NCBI RefSeq assembly: GCF_027943255.1
Contig: NC_072893.1
Location: forward strand, 32,510,001 to 32,574,000
Source of the DNA: Anastrepha obliqua
Taxonomy: Eukaryota; Arthropoda; Insecta; Diptera; Tephritidae
DNA: 64,000 nucleotides
Reading direction: 5' to 3'
The position numbers and the translations under genes were made by a program. Below the pieces are notes generated by a model. It was not told where the DNA came from. It did no database searches and saw only the letters and a list, made by a program, of their open reading frames with translations. Of this stretch, positions 11,801 to 20,274 are shown piece after piece (within the stretch, counting starts at the first letter, position 1; every line of letters begins with the position of its first letter).

Positions 11801-14800
11801 GCGAATGGTAGTCACGCATCAATCCATTCGGCTACGGCGACCATCAATATCCATACTCTTGATAATACCTATTCTAAAATAAACTTCGTTAACACATCTC
11901 GATATCGCTTTTCCGTTGCTTATATTCCCGGCCGGTTTTTTATTTCTTTTAATGCTTTCCTTTCAAAGATCCCCCATTTTTGTAGCGGATTTTAATGAAT
12001 TTTATACGGCTTTCAAACGAACTCGAGCTCATTTTGGTAAATTGTATAGATTTTGTGCTTAATATCGCCATCGAGGTGTTACTGCTGATAAAAAAGGAAC
12101 TCGAACTTAAAAGATCCTGCACTACATTTACATACGTCAACAGTTAAGCGATTCATGCAAAAAAAAAACTCTTTGGTTTCATCATGTTTTCAATTTAGTT
12201 ATATAAAGTCAAATATTATCTATTCATTGCCACATAAACAATAACCAGTTTTCTAATACTTTTTTAGCTTAGTAAATCTCAGACTGTATGAAAATCTGGC
12301 GCTGAAATCTTTGGCAGATGTTAAAGTGTGAAGCTTCTGCTCTTATTTGTCTGTGCATTTTAATATATTCCTACAAACTATCCTGAATATGCAACTTAAA
12401 AGGCGTAACTTTACTAAATAGCTGGACAACAATACATTTAAGTATATATGACAAATGTTATGGTAAGTGCTTAGGTTGTCCTTCCAGCATCATTCCCTAT
12501 ATATTTGTGAGAAGTTACTACGACAACAACTAGCGGGGGCGTCCAAATTGACGCTGCATAGTTTAGAGATCTTCTTAAAGGTTGCCACCAACTGTCAAAA
12601 GTTGCCCTTAGTAACTTAGAGTTATTTACAGTAGGAATTGTTCACGGATACAAACGCTCCGGCCCTGAAAGTACTCGATGTGGTACTAACTGGTGGTAGC
12701 AGAGGAAGAGGAAGGCCTCCTCTGCGTTGGAAAGATCAGGTGGAGAATGACTTGGCTTCACTTGGTGTGTCCAATTGGCGCCGGTTAGCATGAGAAACGA
12801 CTGGCGCGCTGTGTTAAACTCGGCCAAAATCACGTAAGCGGTTATCGCGCCACTAAAGAAGAAGAACAATTGTTCAGTCATCGAATTTAATGTTCTTTGC
12901 ATATGTCGGGAGTAAGATGCCCGTAGATTTAAATGGGAGTATGCGGGGTTTCTTGCTATTTTCAGTCGCTCAGTAAAACTCATTCGTAGGACATTCTCAA
13001 AAAATTTGAGCCTATAGCTAATAACACAGGCCAACAACCAAAAAACTTTTTCGATAATTTTAACTAAGGTTTTAAGGTTTTTTTTATGCTGAAAACGAAT
13101 ATGACCTTGAAAATGCTCCAGCACGTCAGGATTTTTGGCAATTTGAGGTTAAAAAGTCAAAAAATGCAGATTTTGGCCATTTTTGATAATTTGTTTTGGG
13201 ATAGAAAATTTTTTTTTTTCAATTTTCGACAAAAAGGTCGCATAGTACAACTCTTTAACTTTAAAACCCATTTTTTTAAATTATTGTACGATTTTTTAAA
13301 AAAAAGTTATGACATTTTGAAATTAACAGTTTCAGTTACGCCAATAGACGTTATACCCAACGTATACGTAACTGAAACTGTTAATTTCAAAATGTCATAA
13401 CTTTTTTTTAAAACATCGTACAATAATTTAAAAAAATGGGTTTTAAAGCTAAAGAGTTGTACTATGCAACCTTTTCGTCGAAAATTGAAAAGAAAAAATT
13501 TCTATCCCAAAAAAAATTATCAAAAATGGCCAAAATCTGCCTTTTTTGACTTTTTAACCTCAAATTGCCAAAAATCCTGACGTGCTGGAGCATTTTCAAG
13601 GTCATATTCGTTGTCAGCATAAAAAACCCTTCAAGAAACACCCATAGCCGTTTTAAAAGCTGTAACAAAGCGAGATTTTGTTGGCCTGTGTAATCAACGT
13701 CTTTCAAAGAAGCGTCACATTCAAATGAAAGGAAGCTTAAGAGTGTTAGTCGATTCTATATAACTGAAAGGAGACGGATACATGTTTATCCGACCAAAAA
13801 TTCACTTCAGCATCATTCTCTAAAAAATAAAAAACAAAAAAAAATGGGAATGTTTTGTGCTGTTACAATTGTGTATTTTTCATCTAATTCCTTGTAGCTA
13901 TTAAACCTTAAATTTTTCTTTATCCTACCTCTTTATAATATTTAATGGTTTTCCTTAGAACTATTTATAATAAGCCAAATCCGAGTTTAAGCCATTCATT
14001 TGGCGCTTGAAGAAAAAGTTTTCCTAATTGTGGTCGCCTCTCGTCAGGCAATGACTCTGCCATGAAAAGGTTTCTCATAAAAACCACATGCCATTCGGAG
14101 GTCACAGGAAACTCTAGGCTCTGCAATTTTAATCTATCAAAACGCACCAAAATTGGAGCAGAAGCCCCCACCAAACATCAAGCGAAAGGATATACGCGCC
14201 ATATTTATAAGTATATTTCTATCTGTACGTTAAAACTGGCATTTTACAATTAATAACCGGATTTTGGATGGATGAGTTTTTCAAAATTTACATTGACATT
14301 TATGTATGAATGTATGTATAGCAATATAAGTGTTAATGTATATATATGCCAATCGTGCAGGACACAATGTAATTTTATGAATTTACAAAAAAACATCAAT
14401 GTAAAAAATTATGCAAATATTATACAAATTTTTTCGTATAGTTTCCGTATGATGATTTCGACTGAAATCGTTAGTATGGCATAAACTTGTTGTGTATGAA
14501 CAAAGAAGTAAGTTAACATAGAGTACAATATAATAAATATGCGCATATCTATGTATTTATAGGAGAAATAATTGTGACTTGTACATAAATACATATACAT
14601 TAGGTCTATTTTTCGTTGTTTACCTGTTATATCAGGTCCACTAATTTCGGTGAAAATTTTATGATACGATGGTCTTCGTGTAAGCTCTATTCGTCGCTGC
14701 GGTGAATCGTCATCGGTGAGACTGTCCTCACTATTGGTATCGAGGTGTTGTGTAATTGGTTCGGGTTTGATCTTACATTGAAAATTTGGAGGGAGCTAAG

Positions 14801-15427
14801 TCAGTAATAAGGTTGATATTATTTTGTCATAAGAGTCACGCCAATTCGTAAATATATACATCAAAACAGAAGGAACAGAAAAAGTAATAGAATTTTAAGT
14901 AGTTTTTTTTTCTTGGTATTCAATAATTAGTTTCATTTCCACATATTACACTCACTTGTACACCACTGCCTGATGTTGTGTGTATGACCGTTGTACTTGG
15001 CGGTTTATTCACATATAGCACACCCTTGGGCCCTGTCGCCGCCGGCGATACCACAGGCATCGCATTTGTGGCGGCTGTTTGAATGACTGACGACTGATTG
15101 GCTGCCTGAATTACAGACTGCATTTGCTGATGGTATGACACAAGGCAATTTTATGGAAATATAACAGCTTTTTAATGAAAGAAATACGTAAATTTGATGT
15201 GAATATATTCAAGGTACCTGTAGATTGTGTACTGGCGCTAATGGATATTGTGCATTCGCAGTTGTAGTCAACACTGTGGCCACATTCGCTGTTGACGATG
15301 TTGCTACACTATTGCCGGCGGTTGAATTCGAGGAGTTGTTGCTTTGGTGCTGCGTTGAGCTAGTCGTCAAATTGTGACCTTCCTCAATGTTGCTCGAGTT
15401 GCCGTTCTCCTCACCGATGCTGTTCAT
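5657..15427 (-). CDS. CrebB: CrebB (CREB/ATF bZIP transcription factor), spliced, 5 coding exons
   Basis: Coding join on the minus strand: 15427-15218, 15126-14956, 14795-14624, 6134-5991, 5865-5657, giving 906 nt (301 aa plus TGA). All introns have GT donors and AG acceptors and phases agree (0, 0, 1, 1). The start ATG at 15427 follows AAAA, a good fly context, and matches the Drosophila N-terminal pattern (EENGNSS). Layout: residues 1-70 N/S/T-rich; 71-127 Q/V/T-rich; 128-184 kinase-inducible domain with RRPSY, Ser170 being the expected PKA site; 185-232 linker; 233-301 bZIP. Known role of the family: a nuclear cAMP/Ca-responsive activator that binds CRE sites as a dimer and recruits CBP through phosphorylated KID; in flies it is linked to memory and circadian output. 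Untranslated 5' exons were not identified. Because exons are phase-compatible, skipping of the 171-nt exon 2 would keep the frame; this is inference. Confidence 0.93.
5991..6134 (-). CDS. CrebB: CrebB coding exon 4 (linker between KID and bZIP)
   Basis: Residues 185-232 plus one base of the next codon. Acceptor AATAAAG before GTGGAGC, donor A/GTAAAG. It encodes LQMSDTGG, an S/T/G/L-rich linker and YIPHRIPYNT, which continues into NNSGIAEDQ of the next exon as in Drosophila (YNTNNSGIAEDQ). It is separated from the KID exon by about 8.5 kb of intron filled with mobile elements. Confidence 0.9.
6135..7517. other. CrebB intron, right part; GA-rich microsatellite
   Basis: Intron sequence with a GA repeat around 6885-6905. 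No coding frame or mobile element recognised here. Confidence 0.5.
7518..7790. mobile_element. TTAA-flanked MITE, family B
   Basis: TTAACCCTTCTGCATCA at the left and TGATGCAAAAGGGTTAA at the right form imperfect inverted ends sharing TTAA borders. It contains an internal repeat of TTGGTGATAAGAGA (7688 and 7729). No coding capacity. It lies inside the CrebB intron. Confidence 0.75.
7791..10304. other. CrebB intron, no gene recognised
   Basis: AT-rich intron. An 81-codon frame at 8419-8664 has no recognised similarity and no supporting signals. TATG/TGAT repeats near 9970. Confidence 0.45.
10307..10803 (+). mobile_element. Internally deleted mariner element
   Basis: Inverted ends AGTTCGTGCGGTTTT / AACCGCACGAACT, each next to TA (10305-10306, 10804-10805). 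The interior encodes only the transposase N-terminus: MKKKAAESHRILVEVYGEHALAERTCQKWFARFKSGD, then after a frame change TELEELLDQDPAQTQEEVAKTLGVDQSTISKRLKAMGMI (helix-turn-helix). The initiating region (ATGTCGAATTTCG near 10464) is also out of frame. The whole catalytic domain is missing, so it could move only in trans. Confidence 0.9.
11085..11360 (+). pseudogene. mariner-like transposase N-terminal fragment
   Basis: Frame reads KFGTFYSFSLLKAKMQARPL and WFRRFHSGIFDVKE, matching the HTH region of mariner transposases (HILLFYFRKGKNA, NWFxRFRSGxFDVKD), then RRSIA before a stop. It is distinct in sequence from the deleted mariner at 10307. Ends not identified. Confidence 0.7.
11539..11843 (-). 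repeat. tRNA-derived SINE, copy 1
   Basis: Read on the minus strand it has a tRNA-like head (A-box-like TAGCCGAATGGATT and a B-box-like GATTCGAATCTCGG) followed by a body and an end GGGTGTACGCGCCAATTAT. Sister copies lie at 39007, 44187, 56163 and, degraded, 14009. Confidence 0.82.
11844..12640. other. CrebB intron, nothing recognised
   Basis: AT-rich non-coding DNA between the SINE and a LINE tail. Confidence 0.45.
12642..12865 (+). pseudogene. 3' tail of non-LTR element (same family as 16645-19290)
   Basis: The sequence encodes GGSRGRGRPPLRWKDQVEND then LASLGVSNWRR, the C-terminal end typical of this endonuclease/RT LINE family, and closes with GCGCCACTAAAGAAGAAGAAC. Overlap with the minus-strand element around 16669-16730 (GGTACCAGCTGGTGGTAGCAG) identifies the family. 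5'-truncated. Confidence 0.75.
13018..13695. mobile_element. Foldback element / long palindromic MITE
   Basis: Two long inverted arms, outermost CACAGGCCAACAA (13025) and TTGTTGGCCTGTG (13678), run inward through GGTCATATTCG, CTGACGTGCTGGAGC and TTTTGACTTTTTAACCTCAA to a small loop around 13340-13365 flanked by GTTTCAGTTACG / CGTAACTGAAAC. No transposase. Parts near the outer ends are diverged. It lies in the CrebB intron. Confidence 0.85.
14009..14203 (+). repeat. tRNA-derived SINE, copy 5 (headless, degraded)
   Basis: Matches the SINE body (AAAAAGTTTTCCTAATTGTGGTCGCC, GGCAATG, then TATACGCGCCATATT at the end) but lacks the tRNA-like head and is much diverged. Confidence 0.55.
14204..14623. 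other. CrebB intron next to the KID exon
   Basis: AT-rich with TATG-type microsatellite tracts; nothing recognised. Confidence 0.45.
14624..14795 (-). CDS. CrebB: CrebB coding exon 3 (kinase-inducible domain)
   Basis: Residues 128-184 plus one base. Acceptor GACTTAG, donor G/GTAAAC. It contains CKIKPEP, an acidic-serine stretch (NSEDSLTDDDS) and the KID core ELTRRPSYHKIFTEISGPD. RRPSY is the PKA/CaMK phosphorylation site (serine codon at 14669-14667), equivalent to mammalian CREB Ser133; the following hydrophobics form the helix that binds the CBP KIX domain (known for the family). Confidence 0.94.
14956..15126 (-). CDS. CrebB: CrebB coding exon 2 (Q/T-rich activation region)
   Basis: Residues 71-127. 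The acceptor is ATCAG before CAAATG and the donor is GTGAGT after GGTGTACAA. It encodes QSVIQAANQSSVIQTA and YVNKPPSTTVIHTT, both close to Drosophila CrebB (QSVIQA, VIQTA, KPPNSTVIHTT). The exon is 171 nt, a multiple of three and phase 0 at both sides, so skipping it would give an in-frame shorter isoform. Confidence 0.9.
15218..15427 (-). CDS. CrebB: CrebB coding exon 1 (N-terminus)
   Basis: Encodes residues 1-70, from MNSIGEENGNSS to PVHNLQ, ending in phase 0 at CAG followed by the donor GTACCT. The reading frame is open 13 codons further upstream but without another ATG, so the ATG at 15427 is chosen. The segment is rich in Ser, Thr and Asn and has TTTANAQYP, which resembles the Drosophila CrebB N-terminal region. 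No domain fold is expected here. Confidence 0.88.
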
Positions 15428-16055
15428 TTTTTTAATTTTCAACAGCACCGTCACGTCTTGCGACAATTGCTTCAGCTTGACAATTTTTTTTGTTATGAGG
15501 GCAACCCAAAAAGATGCGAAATTGTAGTATTGACGCTACTACGAAAAGCAAAACTATTAATGGTTGCGGCTGACTAATATCGTCCTTTGGTGTGGTTTTT
15601 AATTTCTTTGATTTGGATGTTCCCAATGTTCTATGGTATAACAGCAGGTATTTAAGCAAGCGAATAAGACAGTGGTGATGATGATATTGTATCCAAGAGC
15701 TGAAATAAAAAAAGAAAATACTTTGAGTTTGGGAAAAAATCGGATGCTTCAAAAAAATCGCAAGCACCAAAGTGTAATATGAGCAGTTGCTTCTACTCGA
15801 CTGTCAATAACTTGATTTAGATTTTTTTATGAAATTCAAAATTTATCATAGGATACAAAATGGAAGGAGCCGCTATTCTTTTTCTCATGTACCTCTACAA
15901 ACGACTGTGCTTGGGTCGAGACCAAAATACTTCTGCAGTTTTCTCACTTCATTGCGAAGTTGAGCAGATTATTCACATCAAATACAGGCAGGTTCTACCG
16001 TTGTATCCTTTTTTTTACTTATAATTTTGTTAAGGCAAACAATATAAATTCATGT
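15428..16055 (-). other. Sequence upstream of the CrebB start codon; 5' UTR or intron
   Basis: Directly upstream of the CrebB ATG. No convincing coding frame. Possible 5' untranslated exon, but no splice site or promoter can be assigned. Confidence 0.35.
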
Positions 16056-16070
16056 TTAACACGTTCACGC

Positions 16071-16175
16071 CGGCGCGTACCACCGGTGGCTCGCACAAGA
16101 TTCCTTCATGAGGCGGCGTGTACCAGCGGTGGCCCGCACAAGATTGCTTCATGGGACGGCGTGTACCACCAATGG
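16071..16175. repeat. 43-bp tandem repeat, about 2.4 units
   Basis: CGGCGCGTACCACCGGTGGC recurs at 16071, 16114 and 16157 with changes, each unit continuing into CGCACAAGATT.CTTCATG. It is GC-rich compared with its flanks and preceded by TTAACACGTTCACG, reminiscent of a TTAA-type transposon end; no opposite end was found. Confidence 0.7.
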
Positions 16176-16644
16176 TACTTTATTAAACGGTACCTATGAG
16201 ATGAGATGCCATAAACGACTACCCTTATGAAAAAATTTCGTTTTATGACCTGCAATCGCTTCCGATTGCATTAATATTGCATTTTAAAACTAAATAAATT
16301 ACAAAGAATATGTTATGGGGCGAACAATATGAATAATTATAAAACTATTTAAAGCTTAAAAATGACAAAAATAGTATAGTTACAATATTTTACTATATAA
16401 ACGTAGGAATACAATATAGACCTCAGCTTCTAATTCGCGGGGGTTCAAATAAAACAGATACATTATAACGTTTTTATGAAAAAAAAAACAGTACGAAAAT
16501 TTATGAAATAAGCTAAGATTTCTGTGACCTCAACAGAACGAGGAAAAGAGTTGAAACGACACTTACACCTGTGCTTAAAATAATAGGAACACTTTTTAAC
16601 CAGAATTCGTAGAACCACACACCTGATCTTTCTATATTAACACA
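16176..16644. other. Non-coding, nothing recognised
   Basis: AT-rich DNA between the tandem repeat and the LINE. Confidence 0.4.
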
Positions 16645-16754
16645 GAAGATACCTTCCTCCTTCTCTGCTACCACCAGCTGGTACCGCATAGAATACTTTC
16701 AGAGCCGGAGCGCTTGTGTTCCATTCGGCCGACATGCCCCTTTCAACAAAATGG

Positions 16755-18005
16755 CTAGATTTTTATTCGCTGTGCCATGTCTATGTCCTCGTAATGCTCA
16801 TTCTTCCAGCGCCTACTATACCCGCTTTCGCTAACATACAAAGATCCAAAAATCTGCCACAGAATATTCCTCTCAAACATTCTAAGGGACGCCTCATCGG
16901 ATATTGTCATCGTCCTAGCTTCTGCGTTATACGTTGGGATGGGTATGATGGGAGCCTTGTAGGGTGTTAGTTTTGTTCGTCGAGAGAGCACTTTATTGCT
17001 CAAATGCCTACTTAGTCCAAAGTAGCACTTGTTGGCAAGAGAGATTCTACGTTGGATTGCAAGGCTGACATTGTTATCGGTGTTAATGCTGGTTCCTAAA
17101 TAAACGAAGTCTTTTACAACCTCGAAATCATAACTGTCAACAGTGACGTGGGTGCCGATACGCAAATGCGCCAACTGTTTATTTGATGACAGGAGGTACG
17201 TCGTTTTGTCCTCGTTCCCCACTAGACCCATTCGCTTTGCCTCTTTATCCAGCTTGGAAAAGGCAGAACTAACAGTGCGGTTGTTAAGGGCGATGATGTC
17301 AATATCATCGGCATAAGCCAACAATTGTACGTTCTTATAAAATATTGTGCCCGAGCGATTAAGTTCTGCGCCTCGTACGATCCTCTCTAACATCAGGTTA
17401 AAGAAGTCACACGACAGCGAGTCACCCTGGTTGAAACCTCGTTTGGTATCAAACGGCTCGGAGAGGTCCTTCCCAATTCTCACAGCGCTGCTGGTGTTGA
17501 GCAACGTCATCTTGCAAAGCCGTATTAGTTTTGTGGGGTTACCAAATTCAGACATCGCGGCATACAGATAATTCCTTTCCGTACTGTCGAATGCAGCTTT
17601 GAAGTCGACGAAAAGATGATGTGTGTCGATTCTCCTTTCATGGGTTTTTTCCAAGATTTGGCGTATTGTAAATATTTGGTCGATGGTAGACTTTCCAGGC
17701 CTAAAGCCACACTGATAAGGTCCAATCAGTTGGTTGTTGGTGGGCTTCAGCCTTTCACCCAATACGCTCGCTAGAACCTGATAGGCGATATTTAGAAATC
17801 TAATCCCGAGATAATTGGCACAGGTTGCAGGATCACCCGTCTTATGGATTGGGCACAGCACACTTAAATTCCAATCGGCGGGCATGCTTTCATCCGACCA
17901 TATTTTGCACAGAAGCTGATGCATGCACCTTAACAGCTCCTCGCCGCCATGTTTGAATAGCTCAGCCGGCAGTCCGTCGGGAGGTTCGAGAAGTGTTCCC
18001 TCCAT
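16755..18005 (-). CDS. LINE reverse transcriptase domain (partial ORF, 416 codons)
   Basis: Uninterrupted frame with RT motifs in order: ADWNLSVLCPIHKTGDP, GPYQCGFRPGKSTIDQIFTIRQ, LFVDFKAAFDS (motif A Asp), KRGFNQGDSLSC (motif B), LLAYADDIDIIA (motif C, YADD), then VVKDFVYLGTSINTDNN. It copies the element RNA at a nicked target (known for the class). The first residues are MEGTLLEPPDGLPAELFKHG, joined to upstream sequence by a frame change at about 17930-18005 (frame of 17930-18202). It is therefore not part of one intact polyprotein. Confidence is high for RT, low for activity. Confidence 0.92.
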   Translation of the reverse strand: MEGTLLEPPDGLPAELFKHGGEELLRCMHQLLCKIWSDESMPADWNLSVLCPIHKTGDPATCANYLGIRFLNIAYQVLASVLGERLKPTNNQLIGPYQCGFRPGKSTIDQIFTIRQILEKTHERRIDTHHLFVDFKAAFDSTERNYLYAAMSEFGNPTKLIRLCKMTLLNTSSAVRIGKDLSEPFDTKRGFNQGDSLSCDFFNLMLERIVRGAELNRSGTIFYKNVQLLAYADDIDIIALNNRTVSSAFSKLDKEAKRMGLVGNEDKTTYLLSSNKQLAHLRIGTHVTVDSYDFEVVKDFVYLGTSINTDNNVSLAIQRRISLANKCYFGLSRHLSNKVLSRRTKLTPYKAPIIPIPTYNAEARTMTISDEASLRMFERNILWQIFGSLYVSESGYSRRWKNEHYEDIDMAQRIKI

Positions 18006-18202
18006 AATTTAAGTATGCTCTGGATGTCAGTCAACAGATCGCCATCTTTGTTCTTACAGGAACACGCCCAGGTCTTGAAACCTTCTGTAAGCCGCCGAAC
18101 TTTCTTGTAAAATTTTAGGCCGTTGTTCCTATTGGCCTCTCGTTCCTTCTGTTGGTTAATACGTTTCTCTTCCTTTCTTAGCTCTCGGTAGCGATCCCAC
18201 AT
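17930..18202 (-). pseudogene. LINE linker between endonuclease and RT, frame-shifted piece
   Basis: Peptide RGMWDRYRELRKEEKRINQQKEREA-type linker (MWDRYRELRKEEKRI; FKTWACSCKNKDGDLLTD; ILKLWREHFSNL), the region just before RT in this LINE family. Its last 75 bases overlap the RT frame, showing a frameshift. Confidence 0.75.
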
Positions 18203-18364
18203 GCCTCGCGGTGCGACCGATCGCAGCGGGGCTCTATAGGCAGCATCTTTTCTTTCTGTGGCAGCATGACATTCCGCGTCGTGACAACTGTTTTTTCGGG
18301 CTCACCGGAATCCGATTTCTTCTTCGGTGGCGGTACGTAGAGAACGAGAAAGGTTGCTCCATTG

Positions 18365-18677
18365 TTTTGTTGTTGTTGTTTTAACAGTAATGGTAGCCCT
18401 GTCAGTGTAGGGCATATCACGGGTCATCTTCGTCTAGCTCATCTTGAGTAGGCCCAGGAAACATGCTGTTTCGACAGGTTGGGTCCAGAGGGAGAGCGGT
18501 GTTAGATGAGTCGGTTTTAGGGGGCATGTGAAGATGTGGTTAGTGTCGTGCGGGGTACATTCACATGCCGGACATGTGTTTGAAATGTCGGGGTCGATTC
18601 TGGATATGTAGGAGTTTAACCTGCTACAGTATCCAGAACGTAGTTGTGCCAGTGTTACACGAGTTTCACGGGGAAGC
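18365..18677 (-). mobile_element. 5'-truncated Jockey-like LINE tail inserted in another LINE
   Basis: Perfect 11-bp direct repeats TTGCTCCATTG flank it (18354-18364 and 18678-18688). The coding part reads TRVTLAQLRSGYCSRLNSYI and SNTCPACECTPHDTNHIFTC, the conserved C-terminal Cys/His region of Jockey-type LINEs, then a 3' end with GTTAAAACAACAACAACAAA. Classic target-primed insertion; 3' end on the left. Confidence 0.95.
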
Positions 18678-18807
18678 TTGCTCCATTGCTCGTGCATGCC
18701 GGTTTGTTGGGCAATACTCTCTGAGAGCAGGAGTGAGAATCAAGTGGCGAATTTTCTGGCTGTCTGTTGTGATTGCAGCTTTTCGATGTTGAACATTCTT
18801 TGCGTAA

Positions 18808-19254
18808 TTAGATGTACGTTTTTTGTTGCACAGAGGCGTGTGCGTAGTTTGGCCGCAACAAAGTAATGATCCAGTCGGTGTTGGGTCCTCGGATCGTACG
18901 TACATCTAAAATACTAGAAGCTTGTCGTCCATCTATCACAACATGATCGATTTGGTTTCGCGTTTTTCGATCAAGAGACAGCCAGGTAGCTTGGTGTATC
19001 TTCTTATGCTGGAATCTGGTGCTGCAGACTACTATGTTTCGGGCCCCGGCGAAGTCGACCAGCCTCTGTCCGTTACCGGATGTTTCGTTGTGCAGGCTAA
19101 ATTTTCCGACTGTGGGACCAAAAATTCCCTTCTTGCCCACCCTGGCGTTGAAGTCGCCAAGCACGATTTTTATGTCGTGGCGTGGACAGCGCTCATAGGA
19201 ATGTTCCAAGCGCTCATAGAAGGAAACTTTGGTTGCATTGTCCTTCTCTTCCAT
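18808..19254 (-). CDS. LINE endonuclease domain (partial)
   Basis: Contains IKIVLGDFNARVGKKGIFGPTVG (GDFN core), GNGQRLVDFA, and RKTRNQIDHVVIDGR (catalytic IDHV), the C-terminal half of an apurinic-endonuclease-like domain that nicks target DNA for retrotransposition. The last histidine region (SDHYLV) has decayed to TDWIITL. The N-terminal half is absent beyond 19290. Confidence 0.88.
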   Translation of the reverse strand: MEEKDNATKVSFYERLEHSYERCPRHDIKIVLGDFNARVGKKGIFGPTVGKFSLHNETSGNGQRLVDFAGARNIVVCSTRFQHKKIHQATWLSLDRKTRNQIDHVVIDGRQASSILDVRTIRGPNTDWIITLLRPNYAHASVQQKTYI

Positions 19255-19290
19255 CAGGGCGTGGGTGCAAATCAGCGAGATGTTAAAAAC

Positions 19291-20272
19291 GGGCCCGCAA
19301 TACTAATTAATTAAAATTAAGCATTTACGGGTGCACAATAGATCAATCTGGTCGCAGTGCATAAAAGCCTTAGCCTAACCCATACAACCATTAGCATTAC
19401 CAAAAACTGGATATCTATATATATATGCGGCCGCCAAACAATACGAAATAGAAAATTTAAATATTATACTCAACTTGTGCAATTATTTCATTCAATCGCA
19501 AATACTTTTCAAATTCACGCAAACTTTCATACAGATTCGTTTCCTTCACTTGATATATGTAAGTAGGTACGTTTAAGAGTAAGTTCACTAAGAACACAGT
19601 CAGGCACTGCGAAACCAACTGGCCAAATAGTAGTTCCTACGTAGCATTTAGTCGTATTAAAGCAGCCCACAATGCACTCACTTGATAAAGATAAACTCGC
19701 TAGCAATAATAACTAATAACTACAATATGAAAACACATATGTTCACAAACACATACATATGTACGTACACATATTGCACATATGGAAAGGGCAAAAAATG
19801 AAAACACCAAAATGGCCAGAGATAAACAGAAAAACGAAAACAAAACATAGTAGTTGCCTGTGGCTGCATTGGAATTGAGATACTTGAACAAACCACTATA
19901 TGAGTCACAGCGCGCCATTCTTACCGATCATCAGGCAGTAAAACCAGCCACACCGTCGCAGCCACCATATACCGAAAACAACGTCATAATGGGCAGATAC
20001 GACGAGTGCGAGTCAGACCGTCAGTTGTGCGAACAGCTACAGAGGCAGAGTGATTTCGAATTCATAACGAATATTCGTACGCGTAAAGTGAATATGTATG
20101 TATATGTACATACGTAAGTAGTGATTAGTGGCAACCAAGTTGCGACTGCGACGCCAATCACAGTAGCAGAACTGGAAGTTCATCGCATTTCACCGAACAA
20201 CCGAAAAAATATTGCGCCAAGAATAACGAATGCCAAAGTATGCTTGAATGAATGAATATATTTATGTGCATA
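19291..20272. other. Non-coding, TATG microsatellite tracts
   Basis: AT-rich DNA with ATACATATGTACGTACA-type tracts at 19730-19770 and 20090-20110. No gene recognised. Confidence 0.45.
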
Positions 20273-20274
20273 TA

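Larger units (their letters stand above)
16645..19290 (-). mobile_element. Non-LTR retrotransposon (endonuclease + RT), interrupted
   Basis: Antisense LINE. From right to left it encodes an APE-type endonuclease part (18808-19254), a linker, a reverse transcriptase (16755-18005) and a C-terminal tail. A Jockey-like LINE tail sits at 18365-18677 inside it. Two other copies of the family are at 12642-12865 and 47160-47440. The endonuclease is often annotated in insects as craniofacial development protein 2-like, an RTE-type hit; clade remains uncertain. Both ends look truncated. Confidence 0.88.

Noticed and set aside
18808..19254. Cellular gene 'craniofacial development protein 2'
   Set aside because: The endonuclease motifs, adjacency to reverse transcriptase and additional copies show that it is a LINE domain, the usual source of that misannotation.
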